From positions 1,054,001-1,118,000 of the forward strand of contig NZ_FVZC01000009.1 of the NCBI RefSeq assembly GCF_900166585.1: a stretch of DNA of 64,000 nucleotides. Reading direction: 5' to 3'. Numbering within the stretch: position 1 is the first letter of the stretch; every line of letters starts with the position of its first letter. Of this stretch, positions 53,562 to 61,536 are shown piece by piece. Both the position numbers and the translations under genes were made by a program. The DNA is from Mesobacillus jeotgali (lineage in GTDB: Bacteria > Bacillota > Bacilli > Bacillales > Cytobacillaceae). The notes under the pieces are model-generated. The model searched no databases. It was not told the DNA's origin and worked only from the letters and a program-made list of their open reading frames with translations.

Positions 53562-54032
53562 TTATAGCACAATTTTGTCTCCAGTTACATCAAATGCATG
53601 TTTAAAATCAAAGGCGAAAGGACCTGGTCCATGTTGAATGTAATTGTCGTACCTCTTGAAGGCCTCTTCCCACGATACATCCGTCACCTTATCCGTCCAC
53701 CACACCACATAATTTGGCTTTCTCTCCTTGAGAGGTCCAAACCATTTTTTTCTGTCTTGTAAAGCTTTTTTGTGGAGCCCTGAATAGGAGAAATCATATA
53801 AAGATGAAAGACTTTTCCATATTGTCAGTGTGAGGATAGGTGTCCCATTGCTTGTGTTTTCTTCTTTAGGCAATTTCACTCTATTAGGTAAAAATTCTTT
53901 TATAAGATTACCAGTTCTGGCAGCCTCCCGAATAATTTCTGTACCAACTTCAAAAAACTCACGTGATGCAGGGTGTTCATTCGAATGTTTTAGCATGCCC
54001 ACAGTATAAATAGCCACAAAAGCCAAATTCAT
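53562..54032 (-). CDS. DUF3291 protein
   Basis: 156 aa. Start MNLAFVAIYTVGMLKH, then REFFEVGTEIIREAARTGNL, LTIWKSLSSLYDFSYSGLH and YVVWWTDKVTDVSWEEAFKR, the regular segments of DUF3291, a ferredoxin-like fold related to antibiotic monooxygenases without known activity. Minus-strand single gene; no hairpin terminator was found after it. Confidence 0.85.
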   Translation of the reverse strand: MNLAFVAIYTVGMLKHSNEHPASREFFEVGTEIIREAARTGNLIKEFLPNRVKLPKEENTSNGTPILTLTIWKSLSSLYDFSYSGLHKKALQDRKKWFGPLKERKPNYVVWWTDKVTDVSWEEAFKRYDNYIQHGPGPFAFDFKHAFDVTGDKIVL

Positions 54033-54296
54033 CCCTCATTTGCAGTTTTACATAGATATATTCTTTAAAGAAATAACTGATTCTTATCTGTTTAATAAAT
54101 TATGGTTGTTTAATCATAACGCAGTATATGGCCAGCCAAAAGAAAACTGGAAAACCCACCACTTTAAAAATATGAGGGAGGATTAACCTTGGTATAATAT
54201 AATGATGATTCATATTTTTATAAATGCCAGCATACCAAGTTAGAATTGAACGAAGTTAAAACCTTTATCATTCTTAGTGAAGGGTCTGGTGAATTT

Positions 54297-54767
54297 ATGC
54301 TTAAGAAAAACTTGTATGTGTATGCTGGATTTGCCTGGTGTATTGCATTTTCGGTGCTGACTTTCTACTGGTCAAACGGAGGCATGCTTGGTGTGAGAAC
54401 GTTGGGCGGCATTATATATCGAAAGGCACTTGAGGGAGATGAAGAGTTCCTTTTGTTAGTTAGAATAACAGGTTTTTTAAAATTTGCCGCCGGCTTGTTC
54501 ATTTTACTTCTTCTCAGGGACTGGCAAGAACCGATGAAACGAATATTATACTTCCTTGCCCTCATTGGTGGTGTTTTTTTGTTTTTATATGGTTTTGCAA
54601 ACTTCAGCACACTTGTACTGAATACATTCAATATATTGAATCTGGAACTCGATGGATATTCTCTTAAGTGGAGGCTTTTTTTCTGGGAACCATTTTGGAT
54701 GGCAGGGGGACTTTTATTTATTCAGTCAGCGAGAAGGTTTAAGGACAAGGCTTTACTTCATCAGTAA
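54297..54767 (+). CDS. DUF3995 membrane protein
   Basis: 156 aa, four membrane helices: VYAGFAWCIAFSVLTFYW, ITGFLKFAAGLFILLLL, ILYFLALIGGVFLFLYGFAN and FFWEPFWMAGGLLFIQSA. Family DUF3995, function unknown. ATG 54297 has GGTG 6 nt upstream; a longer frame begins at 54246 without a site. Followed 42 bp later by a DHFR-like gene in the same orientation. Confidence 0.8.
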   Translation: MLKKNLYVYAGFAWCIAFSVLTFYWSNGGMLGVRTLGGIIYRKALEGDEEFLLLVRITGFLKFAAGLFILLLLRDWQEPMKRILYFLALIGGVFLFLYGFANFSTLVLNTFNILNLELDGYSLKWRLFFWEPFWMAGGLLFIQSARRFKDKALLHQ

Positions 54768-54809
54768 ATAAGTTATAAATTATAAAAAGTAGTTTAAGGA
54801 GGATGAACA

Positions 54810-55388
54810 GTGATCCAGCAAAAAAAATCAAGAAGAATCCTATTAGATTTAGCCGTAACTTTAGATGGTTATATCGAAGGTCCAAATGGGGAAACCGACT
54901 GGTGCATTATGGATCCCGATATGGACTTCAAGAAATTTTTAAACGACATCGATACCATTTTATATGGAAGAGTAAGTTATGATATGTGGGGTCAGTATCA
55001 TCCGGACATTGAAGTTTCTGATACAGAAAAAGAAATTTGGGATTTGGTCCATTCCAAAGAGAAATATGTGTTTTCCAGAACACATAAAAGGTCAGAAAAT
55101 CATGTTATTTTTATAAATGAAAATATCGAGGATGAAATAAACAGACTAAAAAATAAGCCTGGAAAAGATATTTGGCTATACGGTGGGGCAAGTCTCATTA
55201 CAACCTTTGTAAATTTGGGGCTTGTTGATGAATTTAGATTGTCTGTCCATCCTATTGTTTTGGGAGCAGGGAAACCTCTTTTTATTGATATCAAAAATAG
55301 GGTGGAATTAGAACTGGTTGATACGAAAAGGTTTTCCTCAGGTGTAATTCAGTTATGCTATCATTTGAAAAATAGTAGTGAATTCTAA
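54810..55388 (+). CDS. Dihydrofolate reductase/RibD C-terminal domain protein
   Basis: 192 aa. RRILLDLAVTLDGYIEGPNG, TILYGRVSYDMW and WLYGGASLITTFVNLGLVDE are the usual DHFR/RibD_C segments, followed by SVHPIVLGAGKPLF. NADPH-dependent reductases of this type act on unknown small molecules; true folate reduction is not expected. GTG follows AAGGAGGATGAACA. Confidence 0.88.
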   Translation: MIQQKKSRRILLDLAVTLDGYIEGPNGETDWCIMDPDMDFKKFLNDIDTILYGRVSYDMWGQYHPDIEVSDTEKEIWDLVHSKEKYVFSRTHKRSENHVIFINENIEDEINRLKNKPGKDIWLYGGASLITTFVNLGLVDEFRLSVHPIVLGAGKPLFIDIKNRVELELVDTKRFSSGVIQLCYHLKNSSEF

Positions 55389-55480
55389 TGTGATAAATAC
55401 CTTCGAATCTATTCAACATATTATAGAAAAAAGCATGGTATTAACTTTCCTTCCATTTACTTCTAATTTTCAATATAGAA

Positions 55481-55515
55481 AAAAAGGAAATGCAGGTCTC
55501 TAGCATTTCCTTTTT
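55481..55515 (+). terminator. Terminator of the DHFR-like gene
   Basis: AAAAAGGAAATGC (55481-55493) pairs with GCATTTCCTTTTT (55503-55515), 9-nt loop ending in a T run. Confidence 0.92.
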
Positions 55516-55593
55516 GTGTAGGAAGGTAATCTATGGACTTTGTAGAATTAATAAAGAATATCAATGAAAATGAAATAAAGGAGGGAGAAAGAG

Positions 55594-56514
55594 ATGCTCC
55601 AAAGACTGGGGAATGCACCGTACTTACTTTTGGCTGGAGCTGCTTTTTTCTGGGGCGGCAATGCGGTCGCTGGCAAATTTCTTGCTGGTTCGCTCCCGCC
55701 GGTGACCATTTCGTTTACACGTTTGGCGATTGGTGTTCTGATTATGTCTCCGGTAATCATCAGGCTTTTCAAGCATGAAAGAGATGCTTTGCGAGAGCAT
55801 TTTCGGTTGCTTCTATTCCTGGCGATAACAGGAGTTATTAGTTTTAATCTTTTAATCTACTGGGCAGTCAATTATACGACTGCAATTAATGCAACTTTGT
55901 TGAATAGCACGAGCCCATTGTTCATTTTTCTGCTTTCTGCACTTTTGCTTGGTGAGAAAATGGAGTTGAAATATTGGGTGTCGATGGCGATTTCATTGCT
56001 TGGGGTGCTTGTTGTAATCACTCATGGTTCTTTTGAAAGAATGCTGGGCTTGCACTTTAATATTGGCGACCTTATTATGGTGCTAGCAGTGATTTCATGG
56101 GCTTTATACTCTATTTATATTAAAAAAATTTCTGGGAAACTGCCTTCTCTGGCGATATTCGGTTTTACACTGGCGCTTGGTTTTCTTTTGATGATTCCAG
56201 CGGCCGCCATAGAGCTATCGGTGTTTTCCGTGGGTTCAGTGAATCTTGCTGAGTGGAGTGCGTTATTTTACATAGGGATCTTCCCCTCCATCTGTTCTTT
56301 TTTATTATGGAATCGCGGGGTTGCGATGATTGGGCCATCAAAGGCGTCGATATCCCTGAATCTGATACCAGTTTTCGGGACAGTTTTTGCTTTCTTTATT
56401 CTGGGTGAGGTCATTACAGTTCCTCAGGTTATTGGTGGATGCCTTGTATTTATCGGGGTATTCATCACTTCTTTTTCGAAAAAGAAATCAGTGCAGATAG
56501 CAGAGGAAGCATAG
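55594..56514 (+). CDS. EamA family (DMT) transporter
   Basis: 306 aa, ten membrane segments in two EamA halves (AAFFWGGNAVAGKFLAGSLP, SWALYSIYIKKISGK start each half). A proline in LPPVTISFTRLAIG and LLGEKMELKYW match the family. Exports or imports amino acids or other metabolites; substrate unknown. ATG follows AAAGGAGGGAGAAAGAG. It is followed after 14 bp by the aminopeptidase gene, so the two may be co-transcribed. Confidence 0.9.
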   Translation: MLQRLGNAPYLLLAGAAFFWGGNAVAGKFLAGSLPPVTISFTRLAIGVLIMSPVIIRLFKHERDALREHFRLLLFLAITGVISFNLLIYWAVNYTTAINATLLNSTSPLFIFLLSALLLGEKMELKYWVSMAISLLGVLVVITHGSFERMLGLHFNIGDLIMVLAVISWALYSIYIKKISGKLPSLAIFGFTLALGFLLMIPAAAIELSVFSVGSVNLAEWSALFYIGIFPSICSFLLWNRGVAMIGPSKASISLNLIPVFGTVFAFFILGEVITVPQVIGGCLVFIGVFITSFSKKKSVQIAEEA

Positions 56515-56528
56515 AGGGGGCAAACGAT

Positions 56529-57404
56529 ATGTATCAAGAAGGTTTTATTGAAGTTACCGGCGGGAGAGTCTGGTATGAGATTTATAATAAGGATGCGAAA
56601 GGCACACCAGTTGTAATTTTACATGGAGGGCCGGGGTCTTCGACATATTCATTGAAGGGTTTGAAGGCTCTTGCCAATGGCCGCCCGGTTGTCATGTATG
56701 ATCAGCTTGGCTGCGGAAAATCTGACCGGCCAGATGATGTTTCGTTATGGACGATTGAACGGTTCGTTGAAGAGTTGGGGCAGGTTCGAAAGGCATTGGA
56801 ACTCGTTGAATTACAGATACTTGGTCATTCTTGGGGAACAACTCTAGCCGCTGCTTATGTTCTTACAAAGCCAAGCGGAGTGAAAAGCGTTATTTTCTCT
56901 AGTCCGTGCTTGAGTGCCCCGATGTGGGAAGAGGATCAAAAGCGAAATATCGCCAAGCTGCCAGCTGAGGTGCAGGAAACCATTTTGCGCTGCGAAGAAA
57001 GTGGTGAGACCGATTCGGAAGAGTTTAAGGCAGCGATCAAGGAGTTCAACAAAGAATTCGTTTTTCGGGGTGAGCCTGACTTGGAGTGGCTTAAGGCTGG
57101 CACAGGCATGAAAAATCCGGTTGTGTATGAAACGATGTGGGGACCCTCTGAGTTTACGGTAAAGGGAAACCTTAAGACGTTTGATTGCACACGGCAATTG
57201 GGAGAAATCGATTGTCCTACTCTTTATACATGCGGCCGTTTTGACGAGGCGACTCCGGAATCAACCGAGTATTATGCGCAGTTGACGCCATCATCAGAGT
57301 TTCATGTTTTTGAAAAAAGTGCCCATATGCCGTACATGGAAGAGCCGGCAGAATATTTGCAGGTGAATGGTGATTTTCTTGCGAAAGTGGATCGCCAGGT
57401 GTGA
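56529..57404 (+). CDS. Proline iminopeptidase-family hydrolase
   Basis: 291 aa alpha/beta hydrolase. Oxyanion VILHGGPGSS (about 29-38), YDQLGCGKSDRP, nucleophile LGHSWGTTLAAAYV (Ser about 105) and C-terminal acid/His pair CGRFDEATPE and EKSAHMPYMEEP, the S33 signature. Releases N-terminal proline or acts as an esterase-like peptidase. ATG 56529 has GAGGGGG 8 nt upstream. Follows an EamA transporter. Confidence 0.88.
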   Translation: MYQEGFIEVTGGRVWYEIYNKDAKGTPVVILHGGPGSSTYSLKGLKALANGRPVVMYDQLGCGKSDRPDDVSLWTIERFVEELGQVRKALELVELQILGHSWGTTLAAAYVLTKPSGVKSVIFSSPCLSAPMWEEDQKRNIAKLPAEVQETILRCEESGETDSEEFKAAIKEFNKEFVFRGEPDLEWLKAGTGMKNPVVYETMWGPSEFTVKGNLKTFDCTRQLGEIDCPTLYTCGRFDEATPESTEYYAQLTPSSEFHVFEKSAHMPYMEEPAEYLQVNGDFLAKVDRQV

Positions 57405-57478
57405 CTTTTGCTATACCACCTAGAGAATCCTTTGTGCTACGGTTATAGTGTTAATCAAGCATAAAGGAGTTATCTAAT

Positions 57479-57718
57479 ATGAGTTGTGGATGTTCTAGAT
57501 TGGAAGATGGCAAGGCCATTGTCGATCATGTGAAAAGCAAAGGGAAAGAAAAAATCAAGCCGCGTGTAGCACACCAGATAGCATGCGAGTGCGGGGTAAT
57601 GTTCACGATGGAAACCGTGATCACAAACTGCCCAAGCTGTGGAATGACCTATGGAGTTACGCCCTGCAGTTCAGGTGACATCAACAAGGTTAAGGCTGCA
57701 GGAATCCATTATGCATAA
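57479..57718 (+). CDS. Small cysteine-rich zinc-ribbon protein
   Basis: 79 aa with CGC near the start, CECG (37-40) and CPSC (51-54), a zinc-ribbon spacing of 11, followed by a lone TPCSS cysteine. Resembles a short conserved Bacillus protein without known function. ATG follows AAAGGAGTTATCTAAT. Monocistronic with a terminator. Confidence 0.75.
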   Translation: MSCGCSRLEDGKAIVDHVKSKGKEKIKPRVAHQIACECGVMFTMETVITNCPSCGMTYGVTPCSSGDINKVKAAGIHYA

Positions 57719-57725
57719 CAGGAAA

Positions 57726-57752
57726 ATCTCTCGACATGTCGAGGGATTTTTT
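57726..57752 (+). terminator. Terminator of the cysteine-rich gene
   Basis: ATCTCTCGAC (57726-57735) pairs with GTCGAGGGAT (57738-57747; one G-T), 2-nt loop, then TTTTT. Confidence 0.85.
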
Positions 57753-57844
57753 TCATTTAGGAAGGCACGGATATTGTTATGTAAGTAATTGCTTAACGAT
57801 AGATATGATATCGATATACCATCCTTCCGTAAAGGTCAAAGTAT

Positions 57845-58024
57845 TTAATTTTTGTCCTCCGCATTTTCTGCAGGTTCAAAGTTTGTTTTAAAAACAGTAT
57901 GCTTTTTTCCGAGCCTGTTGGTTATGATATAGGTTGTTTCAAGTTCTTTATCAACCTCATATTCCTCTCCTTTGTTGAACTCTAGCTCTAATCCTTCGTT
58001 GTTGATGCAAATGACTTTTTTCAT
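57845..58024 (-). CDS. Small protein, 59 aa, unknown function
   Basis: ATG (58022-58024) has a GGAGG 6 nt upstream. Reads MKKVICINNEGLELEFNKGE and continues EYEVDKELETTYIITNRLGK to a TAA at 57845. It looks like a small beta-rich domain (strands VICINNE, LELEF, TYIITN, HTVFKTNF). Convergent with the cysteine-rich gene. Family not recognised; start, site and composition support a real gene. Confidence 0.7.
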   Translation of the reverse strand: MKKVICINNEGLELEFNKGEEYEVDKELETTYIITNRLGKKHTVFKTNFEPAENAEDKN

Positions 58025-58196
58025 GTTGAACCTCCGTAGTTAAATTATTATTTATAGGATTCGCAAAGAAATGAAATTTTACGACGTATTTTCTCATTTT
58101 GTATGGCAATCAGCCGGTTTGAAATTTAAGGTCAAGTCTATTAAAAAATGCTGAATATGATAGAATCAAATGAGACTAAAATCGGGGGACCATGAA

Positions 58197-59738
58197 ATGA
58201 ATCACAATACATATTTCTATCAATTTTTAGAGCCTTTTTCGAGGGAGCTTGCATTGCTTGCCAAGGAATTGGAGCATAGTATTTTTTCGAGCCCAAGAAC
58301 GATGCTTACTCATTCGAGAGTGTTCATTGAAAACATTTTGCAGCAGGTCGCTAAACATGAGGGAATGCCGGAGGATTCTCGAACAGGACTTAAAGAAAGA
58401 CTCGACTTGCTTAATGATCAAGGTTATTTGATTCCTGAGACACGTGATGCGCTGCATTTAGTTCGCAGATTGGGAAACCAGGCTGCGCATGATGCGAGGA
58501 TGTTCCGCTACTCTGAGGCTCTTTTATCCTGGGAGTCATTGTATAGCATCGTCAAATGGTATGTTGAGGTTTACGGTCCTGTTGAAGCGGCGGTGCCTGA
58601 ATATCAGGATCCAACCCCACAGTCAGAAAAGGTTTATGATATGACAGAGCTTGAAATCAGGTTAAAAGGATTAGAGGAGTTGTTGAAAAATCCACCAGCA
58701 CAACAAGTTGTCAATCAAGCAAGAGAGGAATCAGCAGCTGCTATTGCCGCGCCAGTCACTGTCGAGGCACAAGAGACACCGGGCTTTACTCCAATAAGGA
58801 CGATCGCTTATAAAGGACGATCGCTTGATATTCCTTATTTTCTGCGAGATGCGTTCCTGTTGCCTCAGCGTTTCGATAAATCCGAAACTTTTTTGATTCG
58901 GCTGGGCGCAGAGCAGGAAGCTCGCATCATGAGCGAGCTGCCAAGCAATCTTGAAGGTCTTCATAAAAATGTAAAGCGATACAGCGAAAAAAATGATGAG
59001 CAGTTTTTTGAAGAGCTTGCGATATTTATCGAAGAAGAAAAAGCGCGGAGGAATTTGACAATAAAGCGCCCGGGTGAACTGTTTTTCTTTTACAAGGCAA
59101 ATCATATTGTCGTTACTAATGAATTAAAAAAAGTCCCGTTGATTGCAGAAGAATTCACCGGAATCCCAAGTTTGATAAGGCAGTTAAATGAAGATCAGAT
59201 ATATAACGTCGGCCAGCTTCCAATGGAACTAGTCATTTTGGCTAAATATGCTAATGTCGGGACTGGCACTGTAGAGAAACTGTTTGAGCAGTTAAAAACA
59301 AAAGCGGTGGAAACAGCCGGGCAACAACATGAAGATGACTTTTACCCTGAGCGGAAGGCATATAAGAAGTGGGAGACATTATTTGTGAATGTGATGCTTG
59401 GCGGCAAGGCGTCCAGGATTGAGGGTAATAGTGTACCGTCTATTTGGAAGGATGCTTTAAATTGGATGGAAAACAACCATCTTCCACTGCATGACATGGT
59501 TAAACAGGGAATCATTCTAGGTTCGACAGATAACGGCAAGCGCTATGCAGTAGCATTGGAGCCTATTCATCCTGACAAGCGCCCGTTTACACAGCAGCAT
59601 ACTTATGTTTCAACTTTAACAGGAGAGGTCTATTATTTGGAGACGAAAATCAATCCAAAGTCCGGGCTAGAGACACTTGGTAAGATCCTTACCAGGTTAG
59701 GTGTTGAGATTGAGATTCCATTATTAGATGGTGAATAA
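58197..59738 (+). CDS. DUF4145-containing protein, unknown function
   Basis: 513 aa. N-terminal 120 residues form a DUF4145-like helix bundle: FYQFLEPFSRELALLAKELE, LTHSRVFIENILQQVAKHEG and LHLVRRLGNQAAHDARMFRY, the last being the family signature. Charged linker 165-205, then a basic/helical middle (ELFFFYKANHIVVTNELKKV) and a C-terminal domain (KRYAVALEPIHPDKRPFTQQ, YLETKINPKSGLETLGKIL). DUF4145 is common in restriction and defence proteins, but no nuclease motif or partner is here. ATG 58197 has GGGGG 8 nt upstream. Confidence 0.75.
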   Translation: MNHNTYFYQFLEPFSRELALLAKELEHSIFSSPRTMLTHSRVFIENILQQVAKHEGMPEDSRTGLKERLDLLNDQGYLIPETRDALHLVRRLGNQAAHDARMFRYSEALLSWESLYSIVKWYVEVYGPVEAAVPEYQDPTPQSEKVYDMTELEIRLKGLEELLKNPPAQQVVNQAREESAAAIAAPVTVEAQETPGFTPIRTIAYKGRSLDIPYFLRDAFLLPQRFDKSETFLIRLGAEQEARIMSELPSNLEGLHKNVKRYSEKNDEQFFEELAIFIEEEKARRNLTIKRPGELFFFYKANHIVVTNELKKVPLIAEEFTGIPSLIRQLNEDQIYNVGQLPMELVILAKYANVGTGTVEKLFEQLKTKAVETAGQQHEDDFYPERKAYKKWETLFVNVMLGGKASRIEGNSVPSIWKDALNWMENNHLPLHDMVKQGIILGSTDNGKRYAVALEPIHPDKRPFTQQHTYVSTLTGEVYYLETKINPKSGLETLGKILTRLGVEIEIPLLDGE

Positions 59739-59787
59739 AAAATTATCAAAAGCCGTGGTTTACGCCAAGGAATTTTTTGTTTAGGTT

Positions 59788-59913
59788 TTACTTCCTTTTT
59801 TGGGCTTTCAATTTGTTCATTTCAAGCTCTGCAGCATATTCCTCTTGAGTTTTGCCTTGCTTAAAACTTTCTGACTGGATCTTACGGAACTTGTTATCAT
59901 TTTGATTCGGCAT
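59788..59913 (-). CDS. Small hydrophilic protein, 41 aa
   Basis: MPNQNDNKFRKIQSESFKQG then KTQEEYAAELEMNKLKAQ: highly charged, Gln/Lys-rich, like many small spore or stress proteins, but no family assigned. ATG 59913 follows AAAGGAGGTG, an ideal binding site; a longer frame upstream has none. It lies close to the DUF4145 gene, convergent. Confidence 0.7.
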   Translation of the reverse strand: MPNQNDNKFRKIQSESFKQGKTQEEYAAELEMNKLKAQKRK

Positions 59914-60128
59914 GCCAGCACCTCCTTTAAACATCAGTATTTTGTTCAATACTTGGCGGATTATTCTGTATTTCCTTCCCATGGGCTTTAGAATGGTTAT
60001 GGAAATTTCTCATAATTCGCTATTATTTTGCTATTCCGGATATAGTGAAAGGGCTTTACATGTGAAACTATTCACAATTATAATCAGAGTGTAAATAAAA
60101 CATTATTCAATTTCCGGGAGGAATTACG

Positions 60129-60275
60129 ATGTTAGCTGACCTTATTTATGAATTCAAGAACTGGTGGGTGGGGGAAATACCAAAGGTCGGGCATGAAGAA
60201 TTTGACAGAGTCGAATCTAAGCATACTAGAGTTCATCACGATGTAGATATATATGAGATCATCCGTGTACATTAA
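60129..60275 (+). CDS. Small protein, 48 aa, unknown function
   Basis: MLADLIYEFKNWWVGEIPKV, then GHEEFDRVESKHTRVHHDVD and a IYEIIRVH end. ATG 60129 has GGGAGGAATTAC, an ideal binding site; TATAAT at 60079-60084 could be its -10. A strong terminator follows the stop by 7 bp. The WW pair and several histidines are unusual. Family not recognised. Confidence 0.65.
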   Translation: MLADLIYEFKNWWVGEIPKVGHEEFDRVESKHTRVHHDVDIYEIIRVH

Positions 60276-60281
60276 TACAAT

Positions 60282-60313
60282 GGGAGCCTTCTTATTAAAG
60301 GAGGCTCCTTTTT
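60282..60313 (+). terminator. Terminator of the 48-aa gene
   Basis: GGGAGCCT (60282-60289) pairs with AGGCTCCT (60302-60309), 12-nt loop, then TTTTT. Confidence 0.85.
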
Positions 60314-60429
60314 CATTTAATTACCGGCACGGATTAATAATCCAAAAAATAAGACCTTCTTAATTAGATCTTTATCTTATGGCTTGAAACGAAAGGGATG
60401 GAGAAAATACTAGCTTCCTTTCAATCGAA

Positions 60430-60990
60430 TTAGTTTTTTAAACTTTTAAAGCTTTCCATCTTCACTATGGTATATGCGGAATAGTAAAGGAAGAGGAAAA
60501 TAAAGAAATCATTAAATGAAGACCAATTTTTTGGATTATAAAAGTGAATTGCCTTAAAGAAGTTCATCCCTACAAAGGCGGAAATTGCAGAGAAAAGGAC
60601 ACCTTTTAATAAAGGATTCGCTTCAGGTTTAAATTGTAATATAAACATTATCCCTACTGGTGCTAGTGAAAAGTGATATGGTAAAAATAAAAAGGGAGCT
60701 AATGGAATGATGACGAAAGGGTAGGACCAATGGCCTGTGGTTAAAGCAGCAAGGTCAATCGTCAGGGATAGTATAATTGTTAATAATCCTCCCAGGAGCA
60801 GTCGACCTGTGCTTTCTTTATTTCTAAAAATAAACCATATGATCCAGGGGAGTACAAAGAGAGCAATACCAAACCACCACTGCCAAGTGAATAAAAATTC
60901 TTCTTTCACGATTTTTGCTAATACAGAACTAATATCAGTTAATTGGTTGTAAACTTTTTCAGTCTGTGCGGTTCCTGAATGAATGGACAT
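60430..60990 (-). CDS. CBO0543-family membrane protein
   Basis: 186 aa, five membrane spans; FTWQWWFGIALFVLPWIIWF near 33 and the central HWSYPFVIIPLAPFLFLPYH segment are the family marks. Function unknown; common in Clostridia and Bacilli spore formers. ATG with no strong site; the frame matches family length. Single gene. Confidence 0.8.
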   Translation of the reverse strand: MSIHSGTAQTEKVYNQLTDISSVLAKIVKEEFLFTWQWWFGIALFVLPWIIWFIFRNKESTGRLLLGGLLTIILSLTIDLAALTTGHWSYPFVIIPLAPFLFLPYHFSLAPVGIMFILQFKPEANPLLKGVLFSAISAFVGMNFFKAIHFYNPKNWSSFNDFFIFLFLYYSAYTIVKMESFKSLKN

Positions 60991-61536
60991 TTCTTATACT
61001 CCTCTAACAGTTATATGTGTATTTTTTTCAGTATAAGAAAAGTTTATGTATTTAAAATAACTGTTTAATGCTTGATCAGAACAGTTGTGAATTATTAACG
61101 TGGTCATTTATCTCAATTCGATAATCCATTTTGTTTAAAACATGATAAAAAGTGAAGGCATCTTAAAATATTTGCTGAAATAAGAACAGAATTATTTCTC
61201 GGGAAAGCGCAGGATTTGACTTTATTTTCTGCCTTTGTCGAGTTTTGGTGTTTTTAAGTTTAATGTCAATGAAATCTCTTAGTTCATTTACATATGAATT
61301 ATAACGAAGCAAGTGCTATATTGAACTGGTTCAGGTTTAAAACAAGGGAACAAGTGCCTTTATCATAAATAAAAGAATAACGAAGGACTACTGGGAGCTG
61401 ATTTACTCTCTCGAAAGTTAGGAATTTGGCTGTTTATGTCGATTGAAATATGAGTATTTTCCTAGACAGAAGGCAGAATTACTGATTAAATTTTCAGTAT
61501 AGAAAGATATTTCCGAAAAGAATAGGGGTTTGAGAC
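60991..61536. other. Long divergent intergenic region, no gene found
   Basis: 546 bp between two divergent genes. AT-rich; no frame with a binding site, no hairpin terminator and no repeat of the 52-bp type. It must contain promoters for both sides; none with a good -35/-10 pair was recognised. Confidence 0.4.

Noticed and set aside
55533..55778. Frame beginning MDFVELIKNINENE upstream of the EamA gene
   Set aside because: It has a modest binding site, but most of it overlaps the transporter in another frame and it looks like a shadow.
59748..59778. CCGTGG/CCAAGG hairpin as terminator of the DUF4145 gene
   Set aside because: Six-base stem with a mismatch, T run separated by two A. Too weak to list as a site.
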